64,000 nucleotides of DNA from Centroberyx gerrardi (lineage: Eukaryota > Chordata > Actinopteri > Beryciformes > Berycidae). Position numbers and translations under genes: made by a program. Positions 39,801 to 50,447 of the stretch are shown here, piece by piece (position 1 is the first letter of the stretch; every line of letters starts with the position of its first letter). The notes beneath the pieces were generated by a model. It was given only the letters and a program-made list of their open reading frames with translations, was not told the origin of the DNA and did no database searches. The stretch is from assembly GCF_048128805.1 (NCBI RefSeq), contig NC_136016.1:4246001-4310000 (forward strand), in the 5' to 3' direction.

Positions 39801-42800
39801 AACGAAAGGCTGATGGAGTTTTCTACACACTGTTTTTCGGCTTTCATTTATCTTCTAAAGTACTTCGTAACTCGATTTTGATAAGTGCTCTATAAATAAA
39901 TGTTATTATATTAAAGCTGAACTATGCAAGTTTTTGGGTGCATTGCCCTGTGGATTAACATATTGCCAGTGTACCATTTTGGAGTTAATTTGCTTTGATT
40001 TAGTCTAATGATGTTGATACTGAATATGTATCCTTCCTCCCTGCCCCTTCCCCAGGCCAAGCTACCTCGTGGTATCCACCAGGTTCGTCCTCACTTGAAG
40101 AACATTGATAACGTGCCTCTTTTGGTGCCCCTCTTCACCGACTGCACCCCTGACAGTGAGTCTTCATCTTACTTCATGGATAGAGCAGATGATCTGAATA
40201 ACTGCTGTCTAAAGAAATACACTGGATACACTCAGTGATGTTGGGTGCTTGGCTTTGAAGTGAAATTTACATTTACTCACACTTGTGTTTCTCCACAGCA
40301 ATGTGTGAGATGATGAAGATCATGCAGGAGAACAGGGAGGTTACATGCTGTCTGGGAAGTTCTGCCAATTTCCGCAACAGCCGCCTGTTTCTCCAGAGCG
40401 ACCTCAGGTATACACACACACCCCTAAACACCCTAAACAGCTGTTGTTTTGTTCATATTTTCATGTATAAATGAATGTTATTGATATTAGGGTTTGACCA
40501 GTGTTGGTTTTTCAAGGTTGATACTGATATTTTTGGATTGACACTGTTGATAGGCGATATTTTGTACCGATATTCAATATTTTACCATTTTGAATTTGAC
40601 CATTCCAAAAAATTACAAGCATTCAGTGTTTCCTCCAGATTTTCTATTCTTAGCAGGGTGGAAAATACTGATACATCATGTACCGGCACTAACCGCCTCC
40701 CTCCTCCCTCCTCCCTCCACAGCATCGCTCTGGACCCTCTGTACCCGTCTCGGTGTTCGTGGGAGACGTTTGGCTACGCCACCGGCGGAGGATTTAACGG
40801 AGATGCCGAAGGCCTGTCTCCTCTGAGGCTTTCTGGACAGCTCAACAGTCTGGGCTGCTCCGTCACCTTCCACCAGGGAGAGAGCGTCAGCATGGTCAAG
40901 CTCATAGAGCAGGTTCGGAACACTCACTCACACACACACACACACACACACTCAGAAAGTTAAATAGAGCTATTTCATTCATTGAAGTTGTCTATTTCTG
41001 AATCAATTCCAGGCGCGACACACAACTTATGGCATCCGCAAGTGCTTCCTGTTCCTCCTGCAGTGTCAGCTCAGTCTGGTCATCATCCAGGTGAGAGACA
41101 AACATAATACAAAACTGGTGTCAAATTGGCAAACATGTTTTGAACGTATGAATGTTTAGATACCTGCAGTTTTATTAATGGTTTATAAAGCAAATGGTCT
41201 TGCACTGAAGTAGGGATGCACCGATCCGACTTTTTCAGTCCAGATACCGATACCGATAACTGGGCTTTGGGTATCGGCCGATACCGAGTACCGATCCGAT
41301 ACCAGTGTTTAATTAATAAACTGTAGGCTATGCCTCACTGTGTGGAAGAGACTGGGATCATTCTTTTATGTGTAAAGCAACATCAGGCTTGACTTTAACA
41401 TTGCTTTCCTAACTTTGTAAAACAAAATGTAACAAATAAATACATAGATATAAATGTACTCAATTGTTATTTATTATTAAAATAATAAATAATCGTGCTC
41501 CAGCAACTTGGTAAAACATCTTCAAAATTAACAGGAATTACAATTCAAGTGTAAACCTTTTAAATGCAGCAACAAATTGGTCAGGAATTAAAATTCCAGT
41601 ATAAAACAATACAACTGCATCAAATGAGAACAAAATGTAAACATTAAATCACAATTAAGTCACAAACTAGTGCAAACAAACTTGATAAATTAAATCACAA
41701 TTCACACAAGTAGTATAAACAAGTAACTTGGTAAAAACAAAACATTCAAAATATGCAGAATAAACCTAAATTACTGAAATAACTCTGGCTTAACTGGTAA
41801 TCTTGCTTTATGAAACAGCCCTCAGAAAAAAAATCAAGGTATGTTAGTCTGACTATGTGTCGGCCGAATGGAGCAGCAGTACCTGACGAACAGGGAAAAC
41901 ACTTTAAATCATGTTGTGGCAGGAAACAACGTTGACCTACAGCCGAGTCCCCGTAAACCTTGGATTTATGAATGGAGTCTGGCTGGACGCGCCGATTGTA
42001 TAATTGGTGGAAAACTACTTTACCTCGCAGGTTAAATGGCAGCCTGCTCGGCCGCGCGGTGACCCGGGAGAGTTTAAACATATAACCGAGACAAAGTATT
42101 CATGCAGGTGTGTTTTTAACTACCGAGCATCAGCACCGACCCCCGGTCAGCTCACCCCGACCCCGGCTCTGTTATGAGGGTTGGGCGCCAGGTTAGCTTG
42201 TTAGCCTGGATGCTAGCTGCGGGAGGCTCGCGCCCCATGAGCGAGAATTCAGTGCGCGAGACGCTGCGCGGCAGGCGGGATCCTCCGGAGCTGCTGGACC
42301 GGAGGAGCCACCGGACGGACCGAAGGCAAATGGCCGGGTCTACCGGCTCGCTGCTGACGCATGACGTAGTATGCGCACGTAGACATAAACATAGAATTGA
42401 ATTGAATAGATCGGCCCCATTGTCACCGATACCCGATCCAGCTATTTGAGTCAGTATCGGACCGATATCCGATATCAGTATCGGATCGGTGCATCCCTAC
42501 ACTGAAGTACATTTTAGATGTGCTTGTGTGTTACGAACCCACTAGAACCCTTAGATCATCAGGTAGAAGCTTTTTATCTATTCCCAGGGTTAAATCAAAA
42601 ACCGGGGTAGCTACTTTTTGGTTTTATGGACCAAGTAAATGGAATGCCCTGCCTGAAGCTGTGAGAGGTGCCACAAGACTTAATGCTTTTGAATAAAAAC
42701 TGAAAAATTATCTTTTTAATGGTGCCTTTGACTAGGCTTTAATCAGTTTGGGTTCTGGGAGCCTATAGTTTGTATCTTATTATTTTTTACTTTATTTTAT

Positions 42801-45800
42801 TTTATTTTTGTTGTACTTTATCTTTTCTCTATTTTTTATTTTCTCTACTGTGTACTTTACACTGTATTATTATTACAGTGGCTACGGCCAAAGAAAGCAG
42901 GACTCACCAATGACGACTGAACCGACCGCCAAAAGATTTTTTTTCACCATCTCCACCCCTACCAGCCACTAAGAAGAGAAAATTAGATCCTATTAGTGCA
43001 CAGTTTACGTTGCATGGTTTTTTTGGGTAATGAAGTCCTTCAAACTTTCAAAAATGCAAAACTGTTATCTTTCACTGCTAGTTGGGCCGCGAAAGTGTGA
43101 AATTGTTCAGTGCCGCTTTAAAGTGTGTGAAAAGCAGATTTTGTTGATATTGTATGATTGAATGCAATGTGTTTTTCTGCAGTTCTTAGCCTGTCTAGCC
43201 CAGCTCCCTCCTCCCATGAACACCACTGACATCCTCTGGCTGTCCTGCTTCAGCTGCCCACTGCTAAGGTACTCACACACACACACACACACACACTCAC
43301 TCCTAACATAATAAGGAAACTAATAATACTATGGCATATCACTGTGCAACAGAACGTCACACTAACCATCCGTATATATTTTGTTGACAGCGTGTCTCTT
43401 TTGGGGAAGCCACCAGACAGTTCAGTCATGACAGTTGCCACAGGGAAGAACCTAGATGCCATTCCTAGGAAGGTAGGATCACATACCACTGCTCTGTAAG
43501 CTTTAGTTACTGGTGGGTTACTGCTAAAAAAGCTTACACAGAGGTTGAAAAATTCACTATAATTGATGATAGCAATCGTAGAAGATAATAAGCCTACTTG
43601 ATACAGATGGGCTGTCAACAATAGAATGAAGCTGGGCAGGTGACTAACATGGGGAAAATCCCTTGTTGAACCAATAGACTGGTTGAACAACAGTACCATG
43701 TGACTAGACAGCTCTATAGGTGTTTAGAATAGCAAATGTAAAACACACTGATGGAAAGTTCATCCCGCCACCATATCTTTTGACCTACTGCGAAGGTTGT
43801 AGGCTGGATTAAAGTGAAAATTTTCATAGACTACCTTTAAGTTTAATTAGACGGAGGATTTTATCATCGTGTCCTCTTCCACCAGACCCAGAACTACTTC
43901 CTTGGCTGTTTCCTGCTGAAGTTTGGCCTGACTGTGTGTGCCTACCTAGTGGGCTTCGGCTTCACCCTACAAGAGGTTTGCCTCAGAACCAGCAACTTAA
44001 CCCTGGCCGACAACACCACCACCCTCAACTGCACGCATATACTCACAGCCAGGTAGGAGGAACCCTCACCATCGCCTTAATATAGCATGCAAATGGACAT
44101 AAAGGATATTTAAAGGTGCTACATGTAGCATTTTAACCTCAATAAATCATTACCACTTTAATTTTAGACATAAGTATAATTACTGTAAACAAAAGAGACC
44201 ATCGCCGAGACGACTGGTAGCCTCCACTGCTGTGCTCTACGCTATATTTTACATTGTGTGCCACCAGGTCGGATTTGGCGGGAAAAGGAGCTAATGGAGC
44301 TAAAGATTTCAGACTTTCTCTCAATGGCAGATGGTGTAAGGAGTGAAAGGCAGATGGGAAAATCACTTCCAACATGTTTATCCTCTTCAGTAAAGCCAAA
44401 GAGAAAATAAACAAACTCAGGGTGACACCATTGAGGGGGACGAGGATAAGTGCCAACATCTGCTTTGCCATAGGAAGTAACGGGGTTTGTGGGAGATGTA
44501 GTCTTAATCTTGACAACAGTACCACTGGTGTGAAGTAGAGGCTACCAATCATCATTTGTTTACAGTAATTAAAGGTATCACGATTAATATGACTACGATA
44601 TTGATGTTTAAAATGATACAACAGATACATGCACTGCTCACTGGTCCTCACATCTGATAGAGTAAAAATAGTCAAGAAAATAAGAGATTTAATGAATCAG
44701 TTCAATGACTTCTCACTGTATTTGTGAATGCAGCTCTTCTGAGAACGCCCCTCATTGGTTCAGTGAGCTGTCAAACGGTCTGCTGCTAACTCAGAAGGTT
44801 ATGGCCGGGTTCCTGGCCTTGCACACAGGTATGAACTGTGACCCAGACATGCAGCATAAACAACAATCAAGCCTATTCATGTTTTTCTTTTTTAATAAAT
44901 GTCTACCCTCTCCTGTTTGTCTACATCTATCTCGATTTCCCAGTGGTGATCTCCCTGAGCTATGTGCACCGCTCTCAGCCTCTGTGGAGAAAGAGTCCCT
45001 TCAGCAATACCTGGTGGTGTCTCACTGTACCTGTGGTGTAAGTGATCGCTTCCTCATTGATTGCCTTTGCCTGATTGCTTTCTCAAGTCATGCTCTTGTG
45101 TCTTTTTCTCCTCCTCTTTCCTCCACTATATCTGCTCTATCTTGCATATTAACAAGATCCACAGATTTAGAGGTAATTTATCTCATCGTATTTAGATTAC
45201 TGCAACTTTCTCAATTTCTATTTTATACAGAGAATTGATTTTGAAATTTTTCTGATCATCTTTAAAGCAAAGTTAGGTCAGGACCCCAGCTGTATTGCAG
45301 ATCTCTTAGTTTCCTATGAGCCGGAGCCCTCCTGCCTGTCCCTCAGTCTAGACTCAAGACTAAAGGTGATTGAAGGGTCTTGTGACTGTCCCTCAGTTTA
45401 GACTCGAGACTAAAGGTGATCGAAGATACTTCTGACTGTCCCTCAGTCTAGACTCGAGCCTAAAGGTGATCGAAGGGTCATCTGACTGTCCCTCAGTCTA
45501 GACTCGAGCCTAAAGGTGATCGAAGGGTCATCTGACTGTCCCTCAGTCTAGACTCGAGCCTAAAGGTGATCGAAGGGTCATCTGACTGTCCCTCAGTCTA
45601 GACTCGAGCCTAAAGGTGATCGAAGGGTCATCTGACTGTCCCTCAGTCTAGACTCGAGACTGAAGGTGATTGAAGGGTCCTTCTGACTTTTTTTCAGTCT
45701 AGACTCAAGACTAAAGGTGATACACCTTTCACTTGGTTTTAGTTACGTTTCCTTTTTAGCTCCTCTTTATATATTTTACTATCCTTGTTTCTATGCTTTG

Positions 45801-46565
45801 CTGTGAAGCGCTTTGTAAACTCTGCTTTTAGATCAGTATTCTATAAAGATAGTTATTATTAGCACATCTCGTTTAATCTCTACTTTTCATCTCTTCTTTT
45901 GAGTCTTTCTCTTCAACCTTCTGGATAAAACACACACATTCTCAACCCTCGCTCCCTCCTCTCCTCCAGTTTGCTCGGCCAGGTCGTTCAGGCCACGGTG
46001 GATTACCAGTTGTGGTGCGACCGGAGCAGCACACTAACCTTTGACCTGGGAGACATACCTCTGCTAGCCTGGCTACTGGTCTCACTGTCCCCGCTGCTGG
46101 TGATGTTGGTCAACGAACTGGTCAAGCTGCACGAGATACGGTACGAAACAAGGGCGAAAATATAGGAGGGAGTAATACAAAACAGTAAAGCGGGCAGTTC
46201 TGGATTGAGGGGAAATCTACACTGTAACATGCATTTTAAACAAATCATGGTGCTGTGTATCATGGGAGATGATTTGTGGGAAACGGATGGCAGAAAGAAG
46301 CAGTAGAGAAAGTGAAGCAGATGACGCAAACAGTTTAAGATTGCGGGAAAAACAGATGGGATTAGAGTGGGATTAGAGGATTATTTAGAGATGAGATCAG
46401 TCTTTCATTTTCTCTCGTCTCATGAAGCCATGTCTTGATCATGTGGTGTGATTTGTCCCCTCTCTCTCTCTCTCTCTCTCTTTCTACTGCAGGGTGCGAG
46501 TTCGCTACCAGAAGAGGCAGAAGCTGCAGTTTGAAACAAAGCTGGGGATGAACTCTCCGTTCTGA
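22146..46565 (+). CDS. tmem94: TMEM94, P-type-ATPase-like multipass membrane protein (31 coding exons)
   Basis: TMEM94 is an ER multipass protein of P-type ATPase architecture, reported to act in ER magnesium uptake. Exons summing to 4110 nt give 1369 residues (human about 1356), frame intact throughout, ending GMNSPF then TGA as in mammals. Exons: 22146-22169, 27126-27245, 27630-27757, 28701-28837, 29005-29213, 29619-29770, 30243-30345, 30503-30589, 31455-31571, 32103-32159, 34097-34201, 34534-34707, 35275-35496, 35879-36191, 36901-37074, 37708-37810, 37946-38154, 38346-38527, 38888-39020, 39423-39538, 40056-40155, 40299-40407, 40723-40912, 41013-41090, 43183-43268, 43391-43472, 43886-44052, 44734-44828, 44944-45037, 45970-46140, 46493-46565. 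The pump-like aspartate motif reads DKQGIL instead of DKTGTL. Expected to be broadly expressed; the promoter lacks a TATA box. Confidence 0.95.
22654..23860. mobile_element. Non-autonomous hAT-type element with 8-bp target duplication
   Basis: Imperfect inverted ends TAGGGGTGGGCAAT and (reverse complement) TAAGGATGTGCAAA are flanked by CCTGGAAC (22646-22653) and CCTAGAAC (23861-23868), 7 of 8 identical. Eight-base duplications are the hAT hallmark. Near both ends are CTAGTC/GACTAG words. It contains a second repeat starting AAAGCCCTTTTCAGAC (23128). No transposase frame. It was inserted into an older repeat (22550-22653 plus 23861-24060) rich in GGTTCT. Confidence 0.7.
24100..27125 (+). other. 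Rest of the tmem94 intron before exon 27126
   Basis: No gene with supported splicing apart from the candidate exon at 25909-25956. The open frame at 23971-24411 has no recognisable domain. Frames at 25054-25611 are in GC-richer, pyrimidine-rich sequence. GT repeat at 26388-26417. A C-rich run lies at 25507-25516. Confidence 0.4.
25909..25956 (+). CDS. tmem94: Candidate alternative first coding exon of tmem94
   Basis: ATG at 25909 opens 16 codons (starting MVLKMREG, ending basic KKRT) up to a strong donor ACT|GTAAGT at 25956/25957, and ends in phase 0, exactly the phase needed to join exon 27126 (EEEAVTLGLST). The exon body probably extends upstream to about 25788, and the 25.0-25.9 kb region is GC-richer than its surroundings, which would fit a second promoter. 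The longer overlapping open frame beginning at 25815 uses a GTG and would leave the donor out of frame. No mammalian counterpart is recognised, so this remains a prediction. Confidence 0.35.
27126..32159 (+). CDS. tmem94: tmem94 exons 2-10 of the CDS: N-terminal membrane pair, A-domain-like part, second membrane pair
   Basis: After a cytoplasmic helix (LRDQLCSLLEQH) come two hydrophobic segments: WPGAALTLLVVLGLF, and ELVNAAALLLLFLLNLLLVG followed by a basic stretch. Next is the actuator-like region with VNLPVSLLVEGDIIALRPGQ, the equivalent of the P-type GDI(V)xLxxG motif. The invariant family stretch LEPGDLFPPFSPPPSPR, TALDNERFTVQSV, a membrane segment (CPIVLVAFLLVNIVRYF) and another (LMGVLPILPLLFPIMWVLVN) follow. 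Exon 32103-32159 encodes LAKFSEDTLSSYTEVVSSQ. Lengths and order match the mammalian family closely. Confidence 0.93.
30146..30178 (+). repeat. G-run cluster, potential G-quadruplex
   Basis: Four or more runs of at least four G lie within about 30 bases, followed by GGTTAGGGTTAG. It sits 65 bases before the acceptor of tmem94 exon 30243, on the transcribed RNA sense. No function can be read. Confidence 0.6.
31748..32001 (-). mobile_element. 'Family A' copy 3
   Basis: It begins AGGGTTAGACCGATATTG and ends CATATCGGCCTAACCCT, which are inverted repeats of each other. The centre, CTGTTTCAGAGGCTTTTCCA, is the reverse complement of the family core. It lies in tmem94 intron 31572-32102, with a CA repeat after it. 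Confidence 0.7.
32160..34096 (+). other. tmem94 intron without identified content
   Basis: It has pyrimidine-rich sequence with a C-tract at 32217-32234 just after the donor, and a GT tract at 34070-34094 serving as part of the acceptor region. No gene or clear transposon is seen. Confidence 0.4.
34097..40912 (+). CDS. tmem94: tmem94 large cytoplasmic P/N-like domain exons
   Basis: Exon 34534-34707 carries CCVDKQGILSWPNPSPE, positioned like the phosphorylation motif DKTGT of P-type ATPases; the Asp-Lys pair is kept and Thr is Gln. Exon 35275-35496 is the least conserved, a hydrophilic insert with a His/Thr-rich patch. Exons 35879-40912 contain FVCDYHLEMLSLSQDQQNP, FTPGARELFKQENHLALYQL, ACTDFWDGADIYPLSGSDR, SGQIFMGMVSSQFQARLD and TCCLGSSANFRNSRLFLQSD. 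The last is where pumps have the GDGxND hinge, here without the acidic residues. Intron 36192-36900 holds a long palindromic element. Confidence 0.93.
36257..36753. mobile_element. Long palindromic MITE
   Basis: The ends CAGTAATCAGAC and GTCTGATTTCTG are inverted. Large arms (about 36257-36445 and 36516-36753) pair, for example GAGAGGGAGGTTT at 36280 with AAACCTCCCTCTC at 36720, and CTGCTCCCACATGGCTTT with AAAGCCACATGGGAGCAG. It is about 500 bases, lies in a tmem94 intron and codes for nothing recognisable. Confidence 0.8.
40487..40685 (+). mobile_element. 'Family A' copy 4, truncated
   Basis: TAGGGTTTGACCAGTGTTGG, then GATATTTTTGGATTG, GATATTTTGTACCGATATTC and TTCAGTGTTTCCTCCAGA follow the family consensus until about 40685, just before exon 40723. 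Confidence 0.65.
41013..46565 (+). CDS. tmem94: tmem94 C-terminal membrane bundle exons and stop
   Basis: Six hydrophobic segments are visible: FLFLLQCQLSLVIIQFLACL (41013-43268), DILWLSCFSCPLL, FLLKFGLTVCAYLVGFGFTL with a following Asn-rich loop bearing possible N-glycosylation sites (NLTL, NTTT, NCT), GLLLTQKVMAGFLALHTVVI, WWCLTVPVVLLGQVVQA and LLAWLLVSLSPLLVMLVNELV. The basic cytoplasmic tail RVRVRYQKRQKLQFETKLG ends at TGA 46563-46565. The 2.1-kb intron 41091-43182 contains a hAT element and a LINE tail, and intron 45038-45969 a 50-bp tandem array. Confidence 0.93.
41211..42499. mobile_element. Non-autonomous hAT element, 1289 bp, exact 8-bp target duplication
   Basis: Perfect 19-base inverted ends TAGGGATGCACCGATCCGA. 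The flanks are identical: CACTGAAG at 41203-41210 and 42500-42507. Subterminal sequence is full of CCGATA/TATCGG words on both sides (41225-41310, 42424-42490). Internal sequence is AT-rich on the left and CpG-rich at 42000-42370, with no transposase. It is inserted in the tmem94 intron 41091-43182. Confidence 0.92.
42505..42890 (+). mobile_element. LINE (L2/CR1-like) 3' end
   Basis: Translating the plus strand shows a LINE ORF2 C-terminus: SFWFYGPSKWNALPEAVRGA and RLNAFE, broken by stops. It is followed by a T/A-rich 3' tail ending in TATTATTATTAC. It lies immediately after the hAT element in the same intron. Confidence 0.65.
44178..44580. mobile_element. Hairpin MITE in tmem94 intron
   Basis: AATTACTGTAAACAAA at 44178 is mirrored by TTTGTTTACAGTAATT ending 44580, and ACTGGTAGCCTCCACT by AGTAGAGGCTACCAAT, so about 50-base arms pair. 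Both ends continue into TTAAAGGT words (44110 and 44578), suggesting a TTAA-type element. Confidence 0.65.
45341..45722 (+). repeat. 50-bp tandem array (about 7.7 copies) within a LINE tail
   Basis: CCTCAGTCTAGACTCGAGCC recurs at 45441, 45491, 45541 and 45591, with variants at 45341, 45391 and 45641, giving an exact 50-base period. The central copies are identical and the outer ones diverged. The sequence before (45180-45340) and after (45722-45865, TGTGAAGCGCTTTGTAAACT) looks like a LINE 3' end, and the unit includes the LINE codons for SLSLDSRLKVIEG. Confidence 0.9.
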
Positions 46566-49250
46566 TGCGTTCCCCTCCGAGGAACTCGGCGGTACGGCAA
46601 TACTGGGAACCAGTCGCCGCTCTGGGAAACAGGGAAAGGGCAGGGTGCGAGTGGCGCCCGCTCTAACACTCACTACCCCTGCCTTGTTTTAAGGGCACTT
46701 TGTCCCGCTTCGGCCCAAAAGCACTGCAACCATCAGGTGGAGCAGATATCAACCAAACGGCAATGTCGGGGCTTTACGATACAAATATTCAAGATCCTCC
46801 ATTTCTGTTTTATTGAAATGATTGGTGTTATATCATGGTTATTTGAAGGGCAGGGGAAAGGGAAATTCCAAAGCATATTCATTTCTCTTTTCCTTTTTTT
46901 AATAGAAAAGAGCCCAAAATAGGCGACTATTTATTGTATGATTTTTTTTTTTGTTTGTTTTAAAGGCATGAGGAATGTTTTTTGAAGAGGTTCCGCTCGT
47001 TCACAATCACTTTTATCCTCCCTCTCCGGGCCGATCGCCGAGAGACGAACACTTCTGCATGGTCCTTCTCATCCTGTGCTTCATGTCCCAGGGATACCGC
47101 AGGTCCTCAGGAATCCACTAAATGCATTAGACTTGCTACTTTGAAAGGATTTGGGTATTAAGTTCATCTAAATTCCATTGGGATCCTTCTTGGTCTGAGC
47201 GTCTCTGTGCTTTTGCGGAATTTCGGCGTCGACGGAGGCGGATCCTGAGGACCTGCATTGAACCGCGACATACCGTTAGACTAGTTCAGCCTTCATTTAA
47301 AGGACGTCCGTGAATGTCAGCGCGTCTTTACCATGAGAATCCCATAGAGCTGAAAGCAAAAAGGTAGTTTGTAATGTCTTAAAGTTCGGTATCGGCTTGA
47401 GATGCCTGTGGTTGGGCATCTGCAGGGAAAGGGTGTAACGCTACCTCTCGCAATTCAGGACAGCTTGGAAAAAAAATGTGACAAAGAAACATTTGTAAAC
47501 TGGCTTTCCGCGGGCCCTTCTGTAATTCAGCCCTCGAGCCACATTATCAGCATAATCTCCTCTCTGCTGTTATGTTTTATTTCACAACAAACGTTCTTTG
47601 TTGCTACCCACGCGCACCAGTTCCCGAGCTAAGCCGAGGTCAGTCCTGCTGTAACGCAATAAGCAACGAATACGAATGTGATTGTTTTCTGTGAAGGATA
47701 AAATCGGATCGGTCACATTTTATACATATATAAATATATATATACCTATCTATCTGAAGAATGTGCCGGCATGCCACTTAAACCCATGCACTGTATTGAA
47801 AGAGCAGTGTTTTGTTTTTTTAACCTTAGGGAGAATCCATACAACTGGCTACAAAAGGCGAAGGTTTTACCGAGCAAATGCCGAGGTTCGCTCTGCGGTA
47901 TCCTAGCGTTACCGGTCGTGCGAAAGGTGCTTCATATCATTCAGTTGCCTTCTCTCTCTGCCCGGTTCACCGCTCGGCGGCCCTGTGCGAACCCGCGGGG
48001 GTAGAGACGGACGGGAGCTCAGGATACCGTTCCGTTTCGAAGTAAATGACTCGCTGGAGAGATTTCATCCCGCAAAGTTGTTTTAATAACCCCCCCCCCA
48101 ATTTCTTAGTTCATCCTCTGACCAGCATATTCCAGGGATTAAGAATAAAACGTTTGATCTCTTCGTCCCTGATAAACACCAGATATCCCGTCTAGCCTGC
48201 AGCTTTCTACCCCGTTTATTTCTACTAGGCCTATTTATTCACAGTCAATGTGCGGCATCAGCAGCGGACGTCTGTATCACTGATGGTCTTCTTTGATCGG
48301 ACCAGCCTTCTCTGTGGTGCTCTCGTCGTTTCAGATGGATGTCATGTGACACTGCTATATGAATGGGATTCTGCTGTCATTTTCTGGCAACGCATTGCTT
48401 TGATGTCACTCAACCTTCTTTTGCATGAAAACAATGAAAGTCATTCGTGTCCACTCAGTGTGGCCTGATCCAGAGAGAGCACAAAACATGGTGTGTGGGG
48501 TTAACTTGCGTGATTGCGTGTACACTTGTGCCTGTTTTAGTTCTGCTGCCCTTTCAAGTACACATTTGAATTGGGGTGTATGTGGATTAGCTGATGTGAT
48601 GTGAAAGTACCAGTTGGTCATCCGGTGGCATCCGAGGCACTGAAGTTGATCACTTTGGGATGAACACAATAGTCGGCAGGTTAACCGATGCCTCAACTGA
48701 AGCTATTGAAGACGATTTTAAACATTGCAATGCAACAATCCATTTACGATATGTGATTTTATTTTTGTTTTTGCCCTCTTTTATACTTTTGGTTTGTTTT
48801 GTATCATCGCAAAACATCTGGGCTATGCTGCATGATTAAGAAACAATGGATGCTCCGTCTTGGTCAATGTTGATGTTTCTATATGATTTTACTGTTCCGT
48901 TCTAGTTGGTTTACTACACAAATCGAATCCAGTCAAGCATGGACTGCAGGTGTTGCTAGTGTTTTCTCACCACACTGACTGCTGACATGACACAGCCCTA
49001 TTACAGCCTGCGAGGTTGATGCGAGGCATTTTGATAACGTTTTCATGCATATGCTTGCAGCTGAACTCTGTGTCAGCTGATTCTGGGGGGTAAAAAGTGA
49101 TGGACTATGATAAGGTTGTTCACAAGATACATAAATGTATATTTTGTATTTTTTAAAGTGTCTATGTAAAATTATTTCAGTTATTTTTTTTGGCAAATTT
49201 TGTTTGTGTATTGATTATGTCATGTTAATAAATATGGTCTTTTTTTATTT
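46566..49250 (+). other. tmem94: tmem94 3' UTR with poly(A) signal
   Basis: There is no gene after the stop. The sequence runs uninterrupted by recognisable repeats, unlike the surrounding introns, to AATAAA at 49227-49232, followed by a T-rich downstream stretch. The resulting UTR is about 2.7 kb. A poly(C) run lies at about 48091-48100. Open frames here (for example 48250-48468) lack coding features. Confidence 0.65.
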
Positions 49251-49699
49251 ACATGATTGTTGTGTTAAGATGTAACTTCCTGTCTGGAAATTGAATCGTT
49301 GCAGCGGCCAATGGCAATTGGATACAGCAATGAAAATAGAACATAAGTAGAAATATTGCAAATGGGAGGTATGTAAGTGTGATGCAAATGACAATTACAA
49401 CACTAGGACCTATTTAGAAGAAATGTGTGAAAAATATATGAATTGCTGCATGTATGAGGAAAGTAGAACATACTGAGGCAAAGAAAAAATCAAATATGTA
49501 CAGTGAAAATATACCAAAAATATGACATATATATACAGTATGAAAATTAATAAATAAAAAATCGAAATATATACAATACATGAGAATGAGAGAAGTATAG
49601 GAACAAGAATAAAACAAATGTATAAAAAAATGCATAACAAATACAAACACGGGCTTTGGCCTCTCTTCTATCAGCACTGATTGAGGTACCGTTTCTCTT

Positions 49700-50151
49700 C
49701 CGCAGCGGTCCTTTCAGCTTAAACACGATTGGATAAGAAACGGGCGAGTGTAGACCCCAACCAATCACAGCGGATACTTCACGCCCCACGCGTGATTTGT
49801 AGACCAGTGTCAAGCTAGCTAAAATTAGCACTTCTGGTTGAACTTTCAAAATAAAACCCTTACTGACGAACATATTGCAACGTTTTTGAGTTCTACAAAG
49901 TACCAAAGTGCAAACAGAATATATTTACGGAGGAATCTGTTGAAAATGGCAATACATTGTTGTTTTTATAAATGTATTCTTCTGTTATGTACACATCTAA
50001 ACTTCATTATTCTTTTATCCACAAGAGTGACAAATTCTAGGCTTTTATTTTAAAGGCAAAACCACCTAACCTCTGGTAATATTCTGGCTTTCTTTGGCAA
50101 ACTTGACGCAGCTCTTGCAGGCAGCGGTCGAAAGAGAGAGAAGGTCTATCT
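49700..50151 (+). promoter_or_regulatory. tdrkh: tdrkh promoter and non-coding first exon
   Basis: An inverted CCAAT (GATTGG) at 49727 and a forward CCAATCA near 49761 flank CpG-bearing sequence after an AT-rich spacer (49260-49660). A first exon appears to end at 50151 with donor TCT|GTAAGT. Its 5' limit is not visible but may start near 50080. The next exon begins at 52594 with the acceptor TTTAG and carries the start codon. Confidence 0.45.
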
Positions 50152-50447
50152 GTAAGTGTCATATTGTTTTTAATTCTACTCTTTGCTGTTCAGCTCATGA
50201 ATTAGACTTTGATGATATTCAAAGACCGTATTAATTGTCATGGTTTCTATGCACCTTAATGATGTTAGCTCTTCTTAGTATTTGCTCATGTCAACCAGGA
50301 CCCAGCTAACGTTAGCAGGGTTAGCAGACAGGAGAAAGTGTGTTGGCGATCGTTTTGACCGCTCTTAAACAGAAAATATATGCTGGCCATTTGGACATGA
50401 TAGTTTTGGTGGCACACAGCTGTGTGTTGACAAAATAATTAGTCCAC

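Noticed and set aside
49410..49677. Hydrophobic minus-strand frames resembling a small membrane protein
   Set aside because: They arise from AT-rich low-complexity sequence after the tmem94 poly(A) site.
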